DNA from: Spongilla lacustris
Taxonomy: Eukaryota > Porifera > Demospongiae > Spongillida > Spongillidae
Direction: 5' to 3'
Assembly: GCA_949361645.1 (NCBI GenBank)
Contig: OX442415.1
Span: forward strand, 11,818,745 to 11,882,744
Length of the DNA: 64,000 nucleotides
The position numbers and the translations under genes are program-made. The notes beneath the pieces were generated by a model. That model was not told where the DNA came from. It searched no databases and was given only the letters and a program-made list of their open reading frames with translations. Below are positions 38,429-49,790 of this stretch, piece by piece (position 1 is the stretch's first letter; each line of letters begins with the position of its first letter).

Positions 38429-38762
38429 ATGTCTAGTTCCGGATCATATTGGTGAGGAAGATCTAGGAGATCAAGCTCTATTTCTGATGGCGTTGCCTGA
38501 GGAAGGACTAGTACGGATGTGGATCGAGAACGCAAAGGAATTGTAACAAAATTCATTTTAAATAAAATGTTGAACTTTCTTTAATTAACTCAAGGCGAAA
38601 TGTTGAATTTTTGGCATTTGCAGTGTACTTGATGCACCCAAATTACCACCGATCATTTGCAGCCCAATATTTTGTGAACACTACGTACGTCTGTCGAATG
38701 ATGACATCATTAACAACGACCTTGACAACGAAGACCTGGTCTTTGAGTACCAGTACCTCTAG
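38429..38762 (+). CDS. Possible two-exon micro-ORF gene, unidentified
   Basis: An ATG at 38429 opens a 23-nt exon ending TATTG|GTGAGG, a strong donor. A GGCATTTGCAG acceptor at 38623 starts a second exon (38624-38762) whose matching phase gives an acidic C terminus ending DNEDLVFEYQYL and a TAG stop. The total is 53 aa. It lies head-to-head with the PDZ gene, 169 bp apart, so a shared promoter is possible. No family is recognised, and further exons may be missing. Confidence 0.25.
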
Positions 38763-40011
38763 TTCGCGATCGGTTCGCTAATAAAACCATAGGTACTAAT
38801 ACATATGTAGGTAATAGCATTGCCCGAATGGCATTCAGTGGTTTGTATAGCCACATGCAGTTGTTGTTTTTTTTTTTTGATAGTGCATGCATGATCAAAC
38901 GTTAGCAAGAAATGAATAAGGCCTGGGGGAATGAACAGTTATATTAACTGCATGCCGCGGACCTTACTTACTGATGTCTTATTAAACGTCCTTGCATTGC
39001 ACTTGATTACTTTTTGTATAAATCCCATTCCCAAGTATCCCAACTACCTCATATCAGCCACCTGTACCAGCTTCATCTCAGCCACCATCAACAGCCTCAT
39101 CTCAGCCACCTGTACCAGCCTCATCTCAGCATGCACCTGTACCAGCCTCATCTCAGCCACCTGTACCAGCCTCATATCAGCCACCTGTACCAGCCTCATC
39201 TCAGCATGCACCTGTACCAGCCTCATCTCAGCATGCACCTGTACCAGCCTCATCTCAGCCACCTGTACCAGCCTCATATCAGCCACCATCAACAGCCTCA
39301 TAACGTTTTTGCATTAATGACAACATTTGAGTGGGAGAATGTATCAAGGCCAAATACTAAGTAGTAATAGAAATTCTGTGCTGGCCTATCCCTATGTAAG
39401 CAACCACATGTACACATGCACCCTGCATCACGCCTGAACTTTGCTTATGTGATGATGCTCCATTCAGCCTGCCAAAAATAGCCCCATAGGGTGGTAAAAC
39501 AAAACCATGGCTTGTTCTATTATTGATGTACTATCACCGTCTTTGCTATGCATGATCAAAGTATCCCCTCTCAGATTATACCTATCTATCACATGGACGC
39601 ATAAAAACGATGCAAGGCTATGGAGTAGTTTGTGTGCGTCGGCAATTTTATTTTGTGCGGTGGTAGGGTGTATGAAAGAACAAATTATCAGTCTCGATCA
39701 AAAGAATGACTTGATGAAATGCGAGTCACAAAAGTACAAGCTTTTAGTGTAAATCACATTTAAAAAACATATATAATTGGTGATGTATAATTTTTTAATT
39801 GGTTTGAAAGCTAAACTATGGGATGCCAGTTATACTGACATGGGTCTCTAAAAAAACAAAAGACATTCATAATCCGGCAGGGTCAAATCTTTTATGAGAG
39901 CTATTAACGTAACTCTCAACTGGCATACAATATATCACACAAAATAAATTTAAAAACTAAGCATGCCCATGTAAACTGCAAAAAATACATTTAAGGAGTC
40001 AGTGCACCAAC
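38763..40011. other. Intergenic DNA with a 23-29 bp minisatellite
   Basis: It contains about ten copies of a CACCTGTACCAGCCTCATCT-type unit (39060-39300), with or without a 6-bp 'gcatgc'-type insertion. It is open on both strands by period only. No gene is supported in the remainder. Confidence 0.6.
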
Positions 40012-43000
40012 TTAAACTGCTGATGTTACCATCCTTCTGATGAACACCACCACTGCAGTATGCTGGGAAAAAGCCTTGCTTAGGATGCGTTTGGCCTTCC
40101 TCTGATCCAAAATTTCTAGTATCTTCTCATTTCCTGCTATTATACCCACAATCATGTCGCCTTTTTGAATTCCAGTAAGTTCAGCAGGACTATTTTTCTC
40201 AACTTCTTGTACTTCTACTGCATCCTTTATTGGGAGGCGGGAAGGGGAAGGGGGAGGAGGGAATATCACAATAACAAGTATAATAAGATCACAAGGGCTA
40301 GTATAGAATGCATGAATTTATTTATTAAATAATTATAATTATAATATTATGTTATAAAATTCCCTTATGTTTGAATCGCTATAACTTCCAAACGGTTAAA
40401 GCTATGGACTTCCTATTTTCAACACTTTATACTACACCATTTCTCTGTGGTAAAATACATTTTGGGGTCTTGCACTTGCTCCATGCCAATACTGCAACGT
40501 TCGATACCCCACTGGGTTCAAACCCTTGGGAGGAGTAATCAAATTGCATCATATTCGGTTTGTAGGTAGAGAGGTCCTATACCTATCAGTTTGTTCTGTT
40601 CGTTAATTTTTATTCATCTGTTACGGATCAAGATATAGCTTTGCAAAGTAAGTGCAAATTTCCCACTCGAATCACTCCTTTATGAGGATGAAACTGCTTC
40701 CATACCCCAGAGCACATGAATATTCAACTACATCTCGTGGGCTGGGACATCACTCCACCCACCACTGTTGGAGGAAATAACTTCACGTAATTTAATGTGG
40801 CACTTGGTCGCAATTAGTTATAGTTAATTGCATGCTATGTGCAGTCCCCAGACTTTGTTGCAAGGCTGTGCACATATACATGTACACGTCTTTGTTGTAC
40901 TATGCTCCTCGCATCTTTAATTCCATGGACGATTTTGAATGGCCCAGTGCGAAGATGACGATACCTTAGCTAAGATCAATCCCATGAGAACGAGCAGTGG
41001 AGATTGGGAGCTGTAGAAGAAGTTGGCATTGGTAAGCTAACCTACCACACACGCCCAGACACCTATGGAATGGACACTACCCTTATTGCAGATAGCTAAC
41101 AGACAACTGGACCCTATGGCAGATAGAGCAGGCAGCCAAGTAACTACGGTAGACAAATGGAGTGGACACTACAGTAGACTGCTATGTAGTGGACAGTGGA
41201 CCCTAAGGCAGACAGCCTAGCTAACAGCTATGGAGCAGGCGGATAAGTACCTACAGCAGGCACATTTGAAGTGGGCCCTAAGGCAGTGGACACTACATTG
41301 GACACTTGTAGCACACAGCTGTGGAGTTGGGAGTGAACATCACAGCTGACATTTGTCACAGCTAACAGACAACTTGATCCTATGACAGATAGCTGTGGAG
41401 CAGGTAGCCAAGTAACTACGGCAGACATTGGACACTACAATAGATAGCTACATGTATGCAGTGGACAGTGGGCCCTAAGGCAGACAGCCTAGCTAACAGC
41501 TAGGGAGCAGACAGATAAGTAACTACAACAGGCACATATGGAGAGGGCCCTAAGGCAGTGGACACTACGTCAGATGACAGTGGGCATTTGTGCAGTGACA
41601 CAATGACAGACAGTCAGAGACAAGTCAGTTGTGAAGTCAGTGAACCCCATTCCTACCCTCTTACAGGCTGTGCTACAACTATACATGCTTTGTTGAACTC
41701 TGCATACAAGTACATACAAATGTATACCCTGTACATGTAAATGTAGCAATATTGTTTGTACACTGTACATAAGGCTGATAGTACTGCTGGCTGGTCCATG
41801 GAGGTGAAAGAATTCCTGTCTATATAAGCCTTTCTGACCAACCCAAATCACTGATAAGGATAATAATTATATTCACAACTAAAAACTTTTGTAATTAACA
41901 CAATTACTAGCCCTATCAGTGGTAAGGTATACATAGGCAGTAGGTAATGACAGACAGGGCATGTTTTCAAATAGTGTACATGTACAACCATGCAACAATA
42001 ACTGGATTGGCTGGTCTACAGTTGTCATGTATGACACAGCAGGCTTGGGATAAGGTTCAAAAAAGGTGTTCAGGTAATTTTTAAGGAATAGCTATAACAC
42101 AACCTGTAAGAGGGTAGGGGTGGGGTTTGCTTCACAGCTGTCTTCCGTGATGTTCACTTCATAGGTGCATGTCTGCTGTGATGCTTGGGTTGAGTTGTTT
42201 GTGCTGAGATGTTCATTCCACAGCTGTCTGCTATGGATGTTCGCTCCACAGCCATCTTCTGTGATGTTCACTGCGCAGGTGCCTGCTGTGATGGTAGGGT
42301 CCAGTTGTCTATGCCATGCTGTTCACTCCACAGCTGTCTCAGTGATGTGATGTTAACTCCACAGCTATGTGCTGTGTCACTGCACAAGTGTCCGGTGTCG
42401 TCTGATGCAGTGCCCACTGCCTTAGGGCCCTCTCCACATGTGCCTGCTGTAGGTACTCATCTGTCTGCTCCCTAGGCCATCTGCCTTAGGGTCCACTGCA
42501 TAGGTGTCTACTGTAGTGTCCACTCCACTTGTCTGCCGTAGTTACATGGCTGCCAGCTCTATAGCTACATGTATCTGCCATAGAGTATAGTTGTCTGTTC
42601 GCTGTGATGTTCACTTCACAGCTGTCCTAGTACTGTGATGTTTGCTTCACAGCTATCTGCAATAGGGGTAGTGTCCATTCCATAGCTGTCTGGGCCTGTG
42701 ATCGATGTTTACTGACAGTCCAAATTAGGCCCTATCCTCGCGGGCAGGTTAGCTTATGAAAGCCAAATCACAAATCACGGAGAATGTACTTCCCAAGCAT
42801 TAATACATGTACATGTAAGGTGTAGCTGCTCGAGGACTACACCCCCCCCCCCTTCCTCATGTGCACTGCAACTTCGTACAACTCCATGCCACTGAAATGT
42901 ACCACACCCACCTTATAGAAAATACCCCCCCCCCCCTCCCTCCACCAATTATAACACAACCCATAGACAATTTAAACAGTCCTAAATTAGCACTTCACTC

Positions 43001-46000
43001 ATGTATGCATACTTTATGTAGACCAGACAGGTTGGTTTTGGGGTATTTAACATCATCAATGAAACAAATGTTAGATCCAACTTTGGGGTTGATAAAGTAT
43101 ATATTTGCATTGCTATTCATTCAATAGCAAGCCATCACAAGTACTCACGTCCAGTGAGATTCCAAACGTTTTTGAGTTAACTGGCTGTAGAGCGAAGACG
43201 TGATCAAAGCTATCATCTGTGTATAGCAGATCACAATACACTCACACCATATGCAAAGTTATAAATGTGTGTATAGTACACTGTATTTGGGATGTTATCT
43301 GCATGACCTTATGGCATCATAATACAAAGTGGAACAAATTTCTGTCCATCAGTAGCACAAGGAATGAGCTACATGTAAGTGAACTAAGAACTTCATTGTT
43401 TATTTAGATGCTGATAAAAGTCATCACATACCCAATATGTGTCTAGGAAGTTAGCTTATTAATAAGTTAACTTCAGTTATGTGCATACTTTCCTGGTATA
43501 TTTACATGTAAATGGAGCATGTGCGTTGTTCCTCTACAACACTAACACACCAACAGTTTTTATTATTTATGTAAAAAATCAATTAGAAGCATTTTGTTGT
43601 TGTTGCTGTTGACCTACTGGTATACCAGGAGATACTGATCAATAGATGAATTTGCAACTAAACAATATGTATAATTGTTACTTAGACCACGACAGTTACA
43701 CAGGTTTATTAATGCTGAGACGCTGTAAATTTATGAAACACCCTAAGTCATACGCAACATCCCATTATTTCACCGGTAAGCATATACAAGTATAGCAACA
43801 TGCTCCTACATAGGTGATTCTCCTACCTGGGAAATGGTCAACAGAGAGTGCCCTACTCATGTCCAAGCCAAGCTCTACACTGGCCATCGGCAGGACATTG
43901 TCATCAAAAGACTCTGTTAGCTCCCCCACGTCTGTACCACACACAGACGTGACCATGCTCAGTAGCTTCAAGTTACCATCCTTCAGGTGTTGGTATGCAG
44001 GGCTCCTGTTGGTTACTCCTGTCACCACAAGCTGATGACCAAGCACAGATGCATGTATGTATAAAAACGCACTTGGCACAAATAAACACCCACACTCCAG
44101 GACCGTAGATAACTTTTATAGTTTTGGGGGGGCACAATACTTCTGCCTATTGTAATTACACGTATATAGTTGCCTACATGTAGGCACAGTTCTTCACAAC
44201 TTGAACCATATTATGCATGCATGCGCGTGTTATCATACACACATTAAGGAAAAATACCAAAAATGAGCTGTATTACCCTAGTCTCGTGCCCAGATCCAAA
44301 CGTATGTAACGATAACCATCGTTACATACTTTGGAACTGTAGTATTACCCGAAGTTTGCTGGATTTCGGAGTCCTCCTTTGAAGTCAATATTGACATTGC
44401 GATTGTCACGCAAGTGATTGCACTTTTAATAATCAATATGTTTTGGGGGGCACATGCTCCCCAAGCAACCCCTTATCTACGGCCTTGCACTCACATGTAT
44501 GCATATATATACGTACCACTCCTTCCCTCATGTACAATACCTCTTACCTCGTAAGGACCAAAGATGATTCCCAGAGCCTGACCAGGGCTCTTTGTAATAA
44601 CTATTTTGCTCTTTCTGCCTGAATCGGTAGATGTGCTCTCAGCACTCAGAGGTGGCTGCAGTTCCCTGAGCTTCTTTATGCCGTCCATAACATCGTCCTT
44701 CAGCCTTTTCTGCTCCCTCTCCAACAGGTGCTCATTCCGGCAGGCAGGACTGCAGTAGTCAAACTGCCCAAAGTAAGGATCACAGTACACTGGGTTTGGA
44801 CAGGCTTCTGATTTGCACTTGGGGAGGTGGGGCAGCGGAGGGTACTGCAGCTGGTGACTTGCAACAGTGCCAGTGGTAGTGCTGGTGTAGGAGGAAGTCG
44901 TTGAGGAGTCTTGTGAGGAAGGTGATGAATTGTAATTGAAAGTGGCAACTGAATACACATATGCACGTGCACTGTGTAGGTACATGTAGGAAGGTAAGGA
45001 AGAGGAAAATGTGAGGAGAAAGGAGAGGGGGATCAGGAAGGGGAGAAGTAAGCTTGCTATCTGAATATCTTACCAGTGCTAATATAGCAAGCATTAATAC
45101 ATTTGATTAGGTAGGAAGACTGTGTGCTTTTTGCATTCAAAACCAACAACCTGACCAATTGCTAGCATATATTAAAGGAGAACTGCCGTCATTTTTGTAA
45201 TTTTATTTGATCAATATGAGTATCTATCAGGTTGTATGTAGATTATAAAATTCAGTGTCTCAGTATGCTCTGCTCATTAGATACACTGGTTTAATTTAAA
45301 GTTGACGCCACGATAAATTAAAGTTACGGACTGCGTCACGTCACTGGTCTCCAATATGATGAACGATTCAGATGTGGAGGCCACAGGGAGCGAGCCTTTG
45401 GGTCTACTACCATACCGTTTTGGGCCAACACGTCACGAGTCCCACACCTCTAGCGAGAGTGATATAGTGACAGTGAATTACCAGCCGACTTTGCTCAAGT
45501 ATGCTTGTTGATAACACAGCTTGGGCAACGCTTGGTGCTCGTGTAGGCCTAGCTACCAAGTGCGCTGCTCTCCCGACCGAACGCGCGAGTGTTGCTGTTG
45601 TAGGGAACTGGCGCACTTTTTAGAGATGTGGAGGGTCTCCAGTGCATCACATGCAGATCACCCTGACTTTGTTAGAGCATGCCTCCATCCACTAACTTTG
45701 CGCATCGCCTTGGTAGGTGTGATGGCGACAAGAGACATCCTTCTATTCCCAGTAGGTAACAGGAGATTGTGTTATGCAAACTGCAATTGATTTGTAACTA
45801 TTAATGCAACGTACATACACATGCACATGCCACGTATACATGCAGGTATACATGTACATGTAGGTCATCATCATATGCAGCATATCGACAGTTTAATAGT
45901 CTGGATGTAGTCCTCTCAATTGAAATGCGTTTGCGTCATTTATGGACGAATGGAGAACAAGTAACCACTGAAACGATCGATCAATATCATCACAGCATTT

Positions 46001-47299
46001 CGTATTTACTTGTAAACAAGCACGATACAAACCGACCTGATGAAGCAATGACGAGTTTGTGCTCGGCAAACGGTGAAAACTAACACACTTCATGGGCACT
46101 TATTATCTCGATTTATACATCCTTTGGCAATGCAGTGAGGCATTCTATATACGCACGCAATGGAGTCCTGATACCAGTGACATAGACAGTATTTAATTTT
46201 TAACAAAAATATGGCGACTGAAATTGTTGTGTTATCTTGAAATTATATTGAATATAAAAGCAAACATTTAATAGATATTTGCAATTCTTATTTTTCAAAT
46301 GCTATAAATTGAGATAGCATTATTTTTTCATGGCAGTTCCCCTTTAAGATATTTATGTACATCTGCTCTTCATGTATTGATATGTAATACTTTGTCTGAG
46401 GAGAGGGCTAAAAAACTCGAAATGCATTATTTTCATGACTGCATGAGAAATACAGTGAACAAAACAGACCGAACTGGTGGTGTCTAAAAGATTGAAACAG
46501 ATCTCTGCCTGCATAGATCATCCAGTTTACACCCATGGTATTAATCATTCATGGTTTTGACACTGGCTTTTCGTACAGAAAGATGTTGAGTAGCAACTCA
46601 TACGATTCATACATGTAGAAATATGAGAAAGATTACAGGACTTCATGCGTGTTTTGACTTCTGTAAACTACTTGAATGTTATTATGAGTGCCATTCCCTC
46701 CGTATTGGAAGATGAAGGGTTGCGTCTAACTTAAAGTTGATTGCAATAGCTGTTCAGCAATAAATTTCAGCATACTTTCTGGGCAGGCCCGGACAAAATT
46801 TATTTGGCATCAGTGATCACACAAAAGAAGAAGCTGCAATACAAATGACTGCCGGCTGATTATAAGAACAAGTCTAGGATAGATCTATACTAAGTAATTT
46901 CTAGTTCGTGGATTGCAAATGGTTCCAAAAAAAATCACACAAAGAGAGTGACTTGACTACAGGTTAATGTGCGATCGTTCTCAAGCATTAGAAATGCCCC
47001 ATAACAATACTTGCTGCTGTACAGCATATGATATTAAACTTTTGTTGTGTTCAATGAGGAAAACAAATACACGGGTTGTCTAATGACCTTTCTTCTCATA
47101 TGATACGTCGAAATACAAGACAAGACATTAACCTTCCTTTTGTTGGTAAAAAAAAAAATTGATGTAAGTTAAAGTTAAACAAAAACCCGTTTGACAAACT
47201 CACAGCTATTTCAAGCGCCTCGAAAACGAGTAACGGATTAGACGCGGGAAGTGATGGCACGCACGGATGTCATTGTATTACTATTATATTATCTATGGA

Positions 47300-47352
<53 letters not shown>

Positions 47353-47586
47353 CACACACACACACACACACACACACTAACTTATAGTTGGCGATGTGGC
47401 AACTTCAATTCCATCTTCGTCCAATCTCACATGTTGCGCTGGAGCATGGGTACACACCGCACAACGAGGGCCACTAGCAGGTTGGCAGAACTGTTGGCAA
47501 TTGCTGCATTGTTTACACCTTCCTCTTAACACTCCTTGTATATCTTTGTTCGTGACAGTCTCGTCTCCAGACCAATCTGACGCCAT
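40012..47586 (-). CDS. Zinc N-module, zinc module and two PDZ domains, copy B
   Basis: Five exons: 47586-47382, 44948-44548, 44031-43827, 43216-43149, 40224-40012 (phases 1, 0, 1, 0, identical to copy A); 363 aa. Exon 1: NKDIQG then C, C, C, C, C, H in the N-module spacing. Exon 2: Ser/Thr-rich linker, then CKSEACPNPVYCDP...FDYCSPACRNEH, followed by a charged helix and the start of PDZ1 (SPGQALGIIFG). Exon 3 completes PDZ1 (NRSPAYQHLKDGNLKLLS). Exon 4 (68 nt) gives the PDZ2 loop (SKTFGISLD). Exon 5 has AELTGIQKGDMIVGIIAGN and ends at a stop in RRMVTSAV. It is a paralog of the gene at 36747-38259. The introns are long (up to 2.9 kb) and hold a TTAA element (45172-46347), a large inverted array (41030-42760) and half of a foldback element (40330-40690). 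Confidence 0.8.
40330..40690. mobile_element. Single arm of the foldback element family
   Basis: From 'ataattataatattatg' through 'gtttgaatcgctataac', 'ggtaaaatacattttggggt', 'ataccccactgggttcaaac' and 'tgttctgttcg' it follows the arm order of the element at 14186-14900. No inverted partner is seen to its right. It lies in the last intron of PDZ gene B. Confidence 0.65.
41030..42760. repeat. Large imperfect inverted array of degenerate short repeats
   Basis: The left part (41030-41600) is made of variants of 'gtggacactac...gcagacagc...aactac'. The right part (42130-42740) carries the same phrases in inverted orientation ('gtagtgtccactccac', 'ctgccgtagtta', 'cacagctgtct'). The outermost 'aagctaacct' at 41034 recurs inverted near 42750. 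The centre is unrelated DNA. It is probably an expanded hairpin element; it encodes nothing. Confidence 0.6.
45172..46347. mobile_element. TTAA-flanked element with AGGGGAACTGCC ends
   Basis: The ends are TTAAAGGAGAACTGCCGTCA and, inverted, TTAAAGGGGAACTGCCATGA, so a TTAA target site flanks a short terminal inverted repeat, as in piggyBac-type elements. Inside, the plus strand at 45356-45780 has protein-like pieces in shifted frames: LGLLPYRFGPTRHES, then RECCCCRELAHFLE, then a HPDFVRACLHPLTLRIALVG stretch. This pattern resembles the cysteine-rich cytoplasmic (ballast) domain of P2X7 receptors, a domain also found in many stand-alone metazoan proteins. The frames are broken, so it is an inactive cargo or remnant. 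It lies in the first intron of PDZ gene B. Confidence 0.5.
47300..47380. repeat. (AC)n microsatellite at the exon 1 donor of PDZ gene B
   Basis: In gene sense the donor reads CTATAA|GTTAGTGTGTGTGT, so a (GT)n tract of about 75 bp starts within a few bases of the 5' splice site. Confidence 0.9.
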
Positions 47587-47660
47587 TACGCCTTGGTTAA
47601 TTGAACCTTTGTTTAATACGTCTAGCTAGCTGACATATACATGTACATCGACAAACCATT
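47587..47660. promoter_or_regulatory. 74-bp head-to-head intergenic spacer, likely shared promoter
   Basis: The start codon of PDZ gene B (47586, minus) and that of NADAR gene 3 (47661, plus) are separated by only 74 bp. Both 5' UTRs and any core promoter must overlap here or lie within the genes. No TATA box is evident; a TACATGTACAT palindrome lies at 47637-47647. Shared regulation is inferred from spacing alone. Confidence 0.5.
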
Positions 47661-48395
47661 ATGAGTACAATCAAGTTCTACGAGCGAGGCCAGCCTTACT
47701 TTGAGTTCACTAACTTTGCCGAGTTTCCGATCCTGCTCGACGGCAAAACATGGCCGACATCAGAACACTACTTCCAGGCACAGAAGTTCGTCGGAACGCC
47801 GTACGTGGAGCAGGTACGGAACTTACCCAGGCCACGAGACGCGTTTGACCTCTCCCGACAGCCACAAGTGTCCCAATGGTTGCGGAGCGACTGGGAACAG
47901 GTCAAACTGCACGTGATGCACAAGGCTCTTCAGGCCAAGTTCTCCCAACATAGCCACCTGAGGGACATGTTGGTGAAGACAGGAGACAGACAGCTGATTG
48001 AGCACACCACTAGGGACAGCTTCTGGGGAGATGGAGGAGATGGGCGTGGTCAGAATCACCTGGGGAAACTATTGATGCAGGTTCGGTCAGAGCTGTCTTC
48101 ATTACAATGCAACAACGTTACTGCGCAGGGCGTTTGTGGTTTTGCTGATACGCTACCGTTTGCAAGTACCAACAAGCACCATGCCCTGCCTCTAACAAAC
48201 TGCAGTAAAGCTTCTATGTCATCTAGACTCTTGGACACTTGTGACAAAAAAGAATTTTGCAATGTTTTGTATCACATACTGCACACGTGTGGTGCTCGTG
48301 GTAATGGTTGTTACGTGGCAACCATTACACTAATGTGCTGCCTGGTGGTACTAATCATCTTTGTGTTCTTTGTAAATTCATTTGCTATAAATTAA
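47661..48395 (+). CDS. NADAR-domain protein 3 with C-terminal membrane anchor
   Basis: Single-exon, 244-aa frame starting MSTIKFYERGQPYFEFTNF. The NADAR domain fills residues 1-150 with all family blocks (SEHYFQAQKFVGTPY, KALQAKFSQH, LIEHTTRDSFWGDGGDG, GQNHLGKLLM). After a Cys/Ser-rich linker of about 60 residues, the last 28 residues contain a strongly hydrophobic segment (TLMCCLVVLIIFVFFV) followed by only six residues. That is the layout of a tail-anchored membrane protein with the NADAR domain in the cytosol. The domain DNA is nearly identical to the inverted copy at about 18390-18800, but the tails are unrelated. It is divergently paired with PDZ gene B across 74 bp. Confidence 0.88.
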   Translation: MSTIKFYERGQPYFEFTNFAEFPILLDGKTWPTSEHYFQAQKFVGTPYVEQVRNLPRPRDAFDLSRQPQVSQWLRSDWEQVKLHVMHKALQAKFSQHSHLRDMLVKTGDRQLIEHTTRDSFWGDGGDGRGQNHLGKLLMQVRSELSSLQCNNVTAQGVCGFADTLPFASTNKHHALPLTNCSKASMSSRLLDTCDKKEFCNVLYHILHTCGARGNGCYVATITLMCCLVVLIIFVFFVNSFAIN

Positions 48396-49790
48396 AGATA
48401 TACGCTTTTTAAATGATGTACACTTGTACAAGCACATTATTTGATGTGTCATGTCAGCTTCTTATGCATGATGCCGTGTCATCCTAGTCTCGTACCCGGA
48501 CCCAAGTACGTTACAGACACAGCTGCGGATGGATTACATCACCGCTACGTCGAAAGAGGGTCTGGTGAACTGCTGTACTCAATTCTGCCCACGGTCACCA
48601 GAATGTTGGGGAACCAATCAGATTCGAGGTATGGAGTAATTGCATACCTTAGTTATTAAAGGGAGTTATTGATAGGTGCATTTACTAATTCGTTATATTA
48701 ATATATATTTATATTGGCACAACATACAATCGACCACTCGTGGTCCCCAGTCCACTGTGTATCGATGGCTTGCAAGAGTACAGGAAAATCTCACGATTCT
48801 CTCTGTTTTTAGCATATTTTGCTATGTTTTGTGGATTAAAAACTGCAAAGCGGCTGGGGCTCCGCCCCCAGACCCCCTATGGGTGAGCCTACAGAGCTGC
48901 CTTGCACTTCCCAGCCTTGACATAGGCTAGTTGGGCGTGGCCCGCCCTTCGCATATTGGCGGAAGGTCGCCTATACCAAGATTTATTCTGGAGTGTTATG
49001 TAAATCGTGTGAATATCGTTATGTTATTGCACATTCGGGTAGTGCAGTGATTATTGAGCGTTAGATTACGTGGTGATAATGCGGTTTGTGTGTCTGCAGA
49101 GCATATGTACATGTACATGTATTGCTTCGGGTGCGGTGTCGATGAGTTGGGCATGGCCCGCCCTTCGCATTGTTGTTCAGGCTTCATAGTAGCAGGGCAG
49201 CGCAACTCTTTAGCTGCCTCTGTAACACATTCGCAAACAAAAGCATGCTCCATGAAAATTCATATTTGACATATACATGTACATGTACATGTACCTCACA
49301 TCAGCCGCTAATTGGGTGATAATGGGACCCACTTGAACGCTGCAATCCGATTGGACTGCAATCCCCGTTGCAGCAGAACAAATCCAGGTATAGGCTGACC
49401 TTCCGCCAATACGCGAAGGGCGGGCCACGCCTAACTAGACAGGGCCTAGATGATCATGAAATAAAATCACTTTATCGATCTCCCCTGTACACCCGCATAT
49501 TCGGCTTGTTCTGAAACTGTATGAAAACACGAGTTTTTCATGCGGCATAAAGGTTTCACAGCACCGAGAGCTTCTGCGCTCCCCCCCCAATGAGCGGACG
49601 CCTATGTTGTACTGACACATCTGCATGATATGTATCATTTCAGACAACATGCAGGACAATGTCGTTGGCAAGCACAAATCTAGTTGCATGATGCATATGT
49701 GTGTGCAAGCAGGCAGAAGTGCATAATGATTTTGTTGCCTGCAGATAATAATGTAAGTGCGAGCTCTTGATTTTGTTACTTCTGAGACGA
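48396..49790. other. Intergenic DNA containing an inverted-repeat element
   Basis: No gene is supported. The main content is the inverted-repeat element at 48928-49438. A GCTGGGGCTCCGCCCCCAGA block at 48851 also occurs in variant form at about 22934 and may be part of another dispersed repeat. Confidence 0.55.
48928..49438. mobile_element. Inverted-repeat element with CTAGTTGGGCGTGGCCCGCC ends
   Basis: The left arm 48928-48982 and right arm 49385-49438 are inverted copies (about 54 bp) sharing 'cgtggcccgcccttcgc' and 'attggcggaaggt'. A third partial copy of the arm, 'gttgggcatggcccgccctt', lies in the middle near 49146. No coding capacity. Confidence 0.75.
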
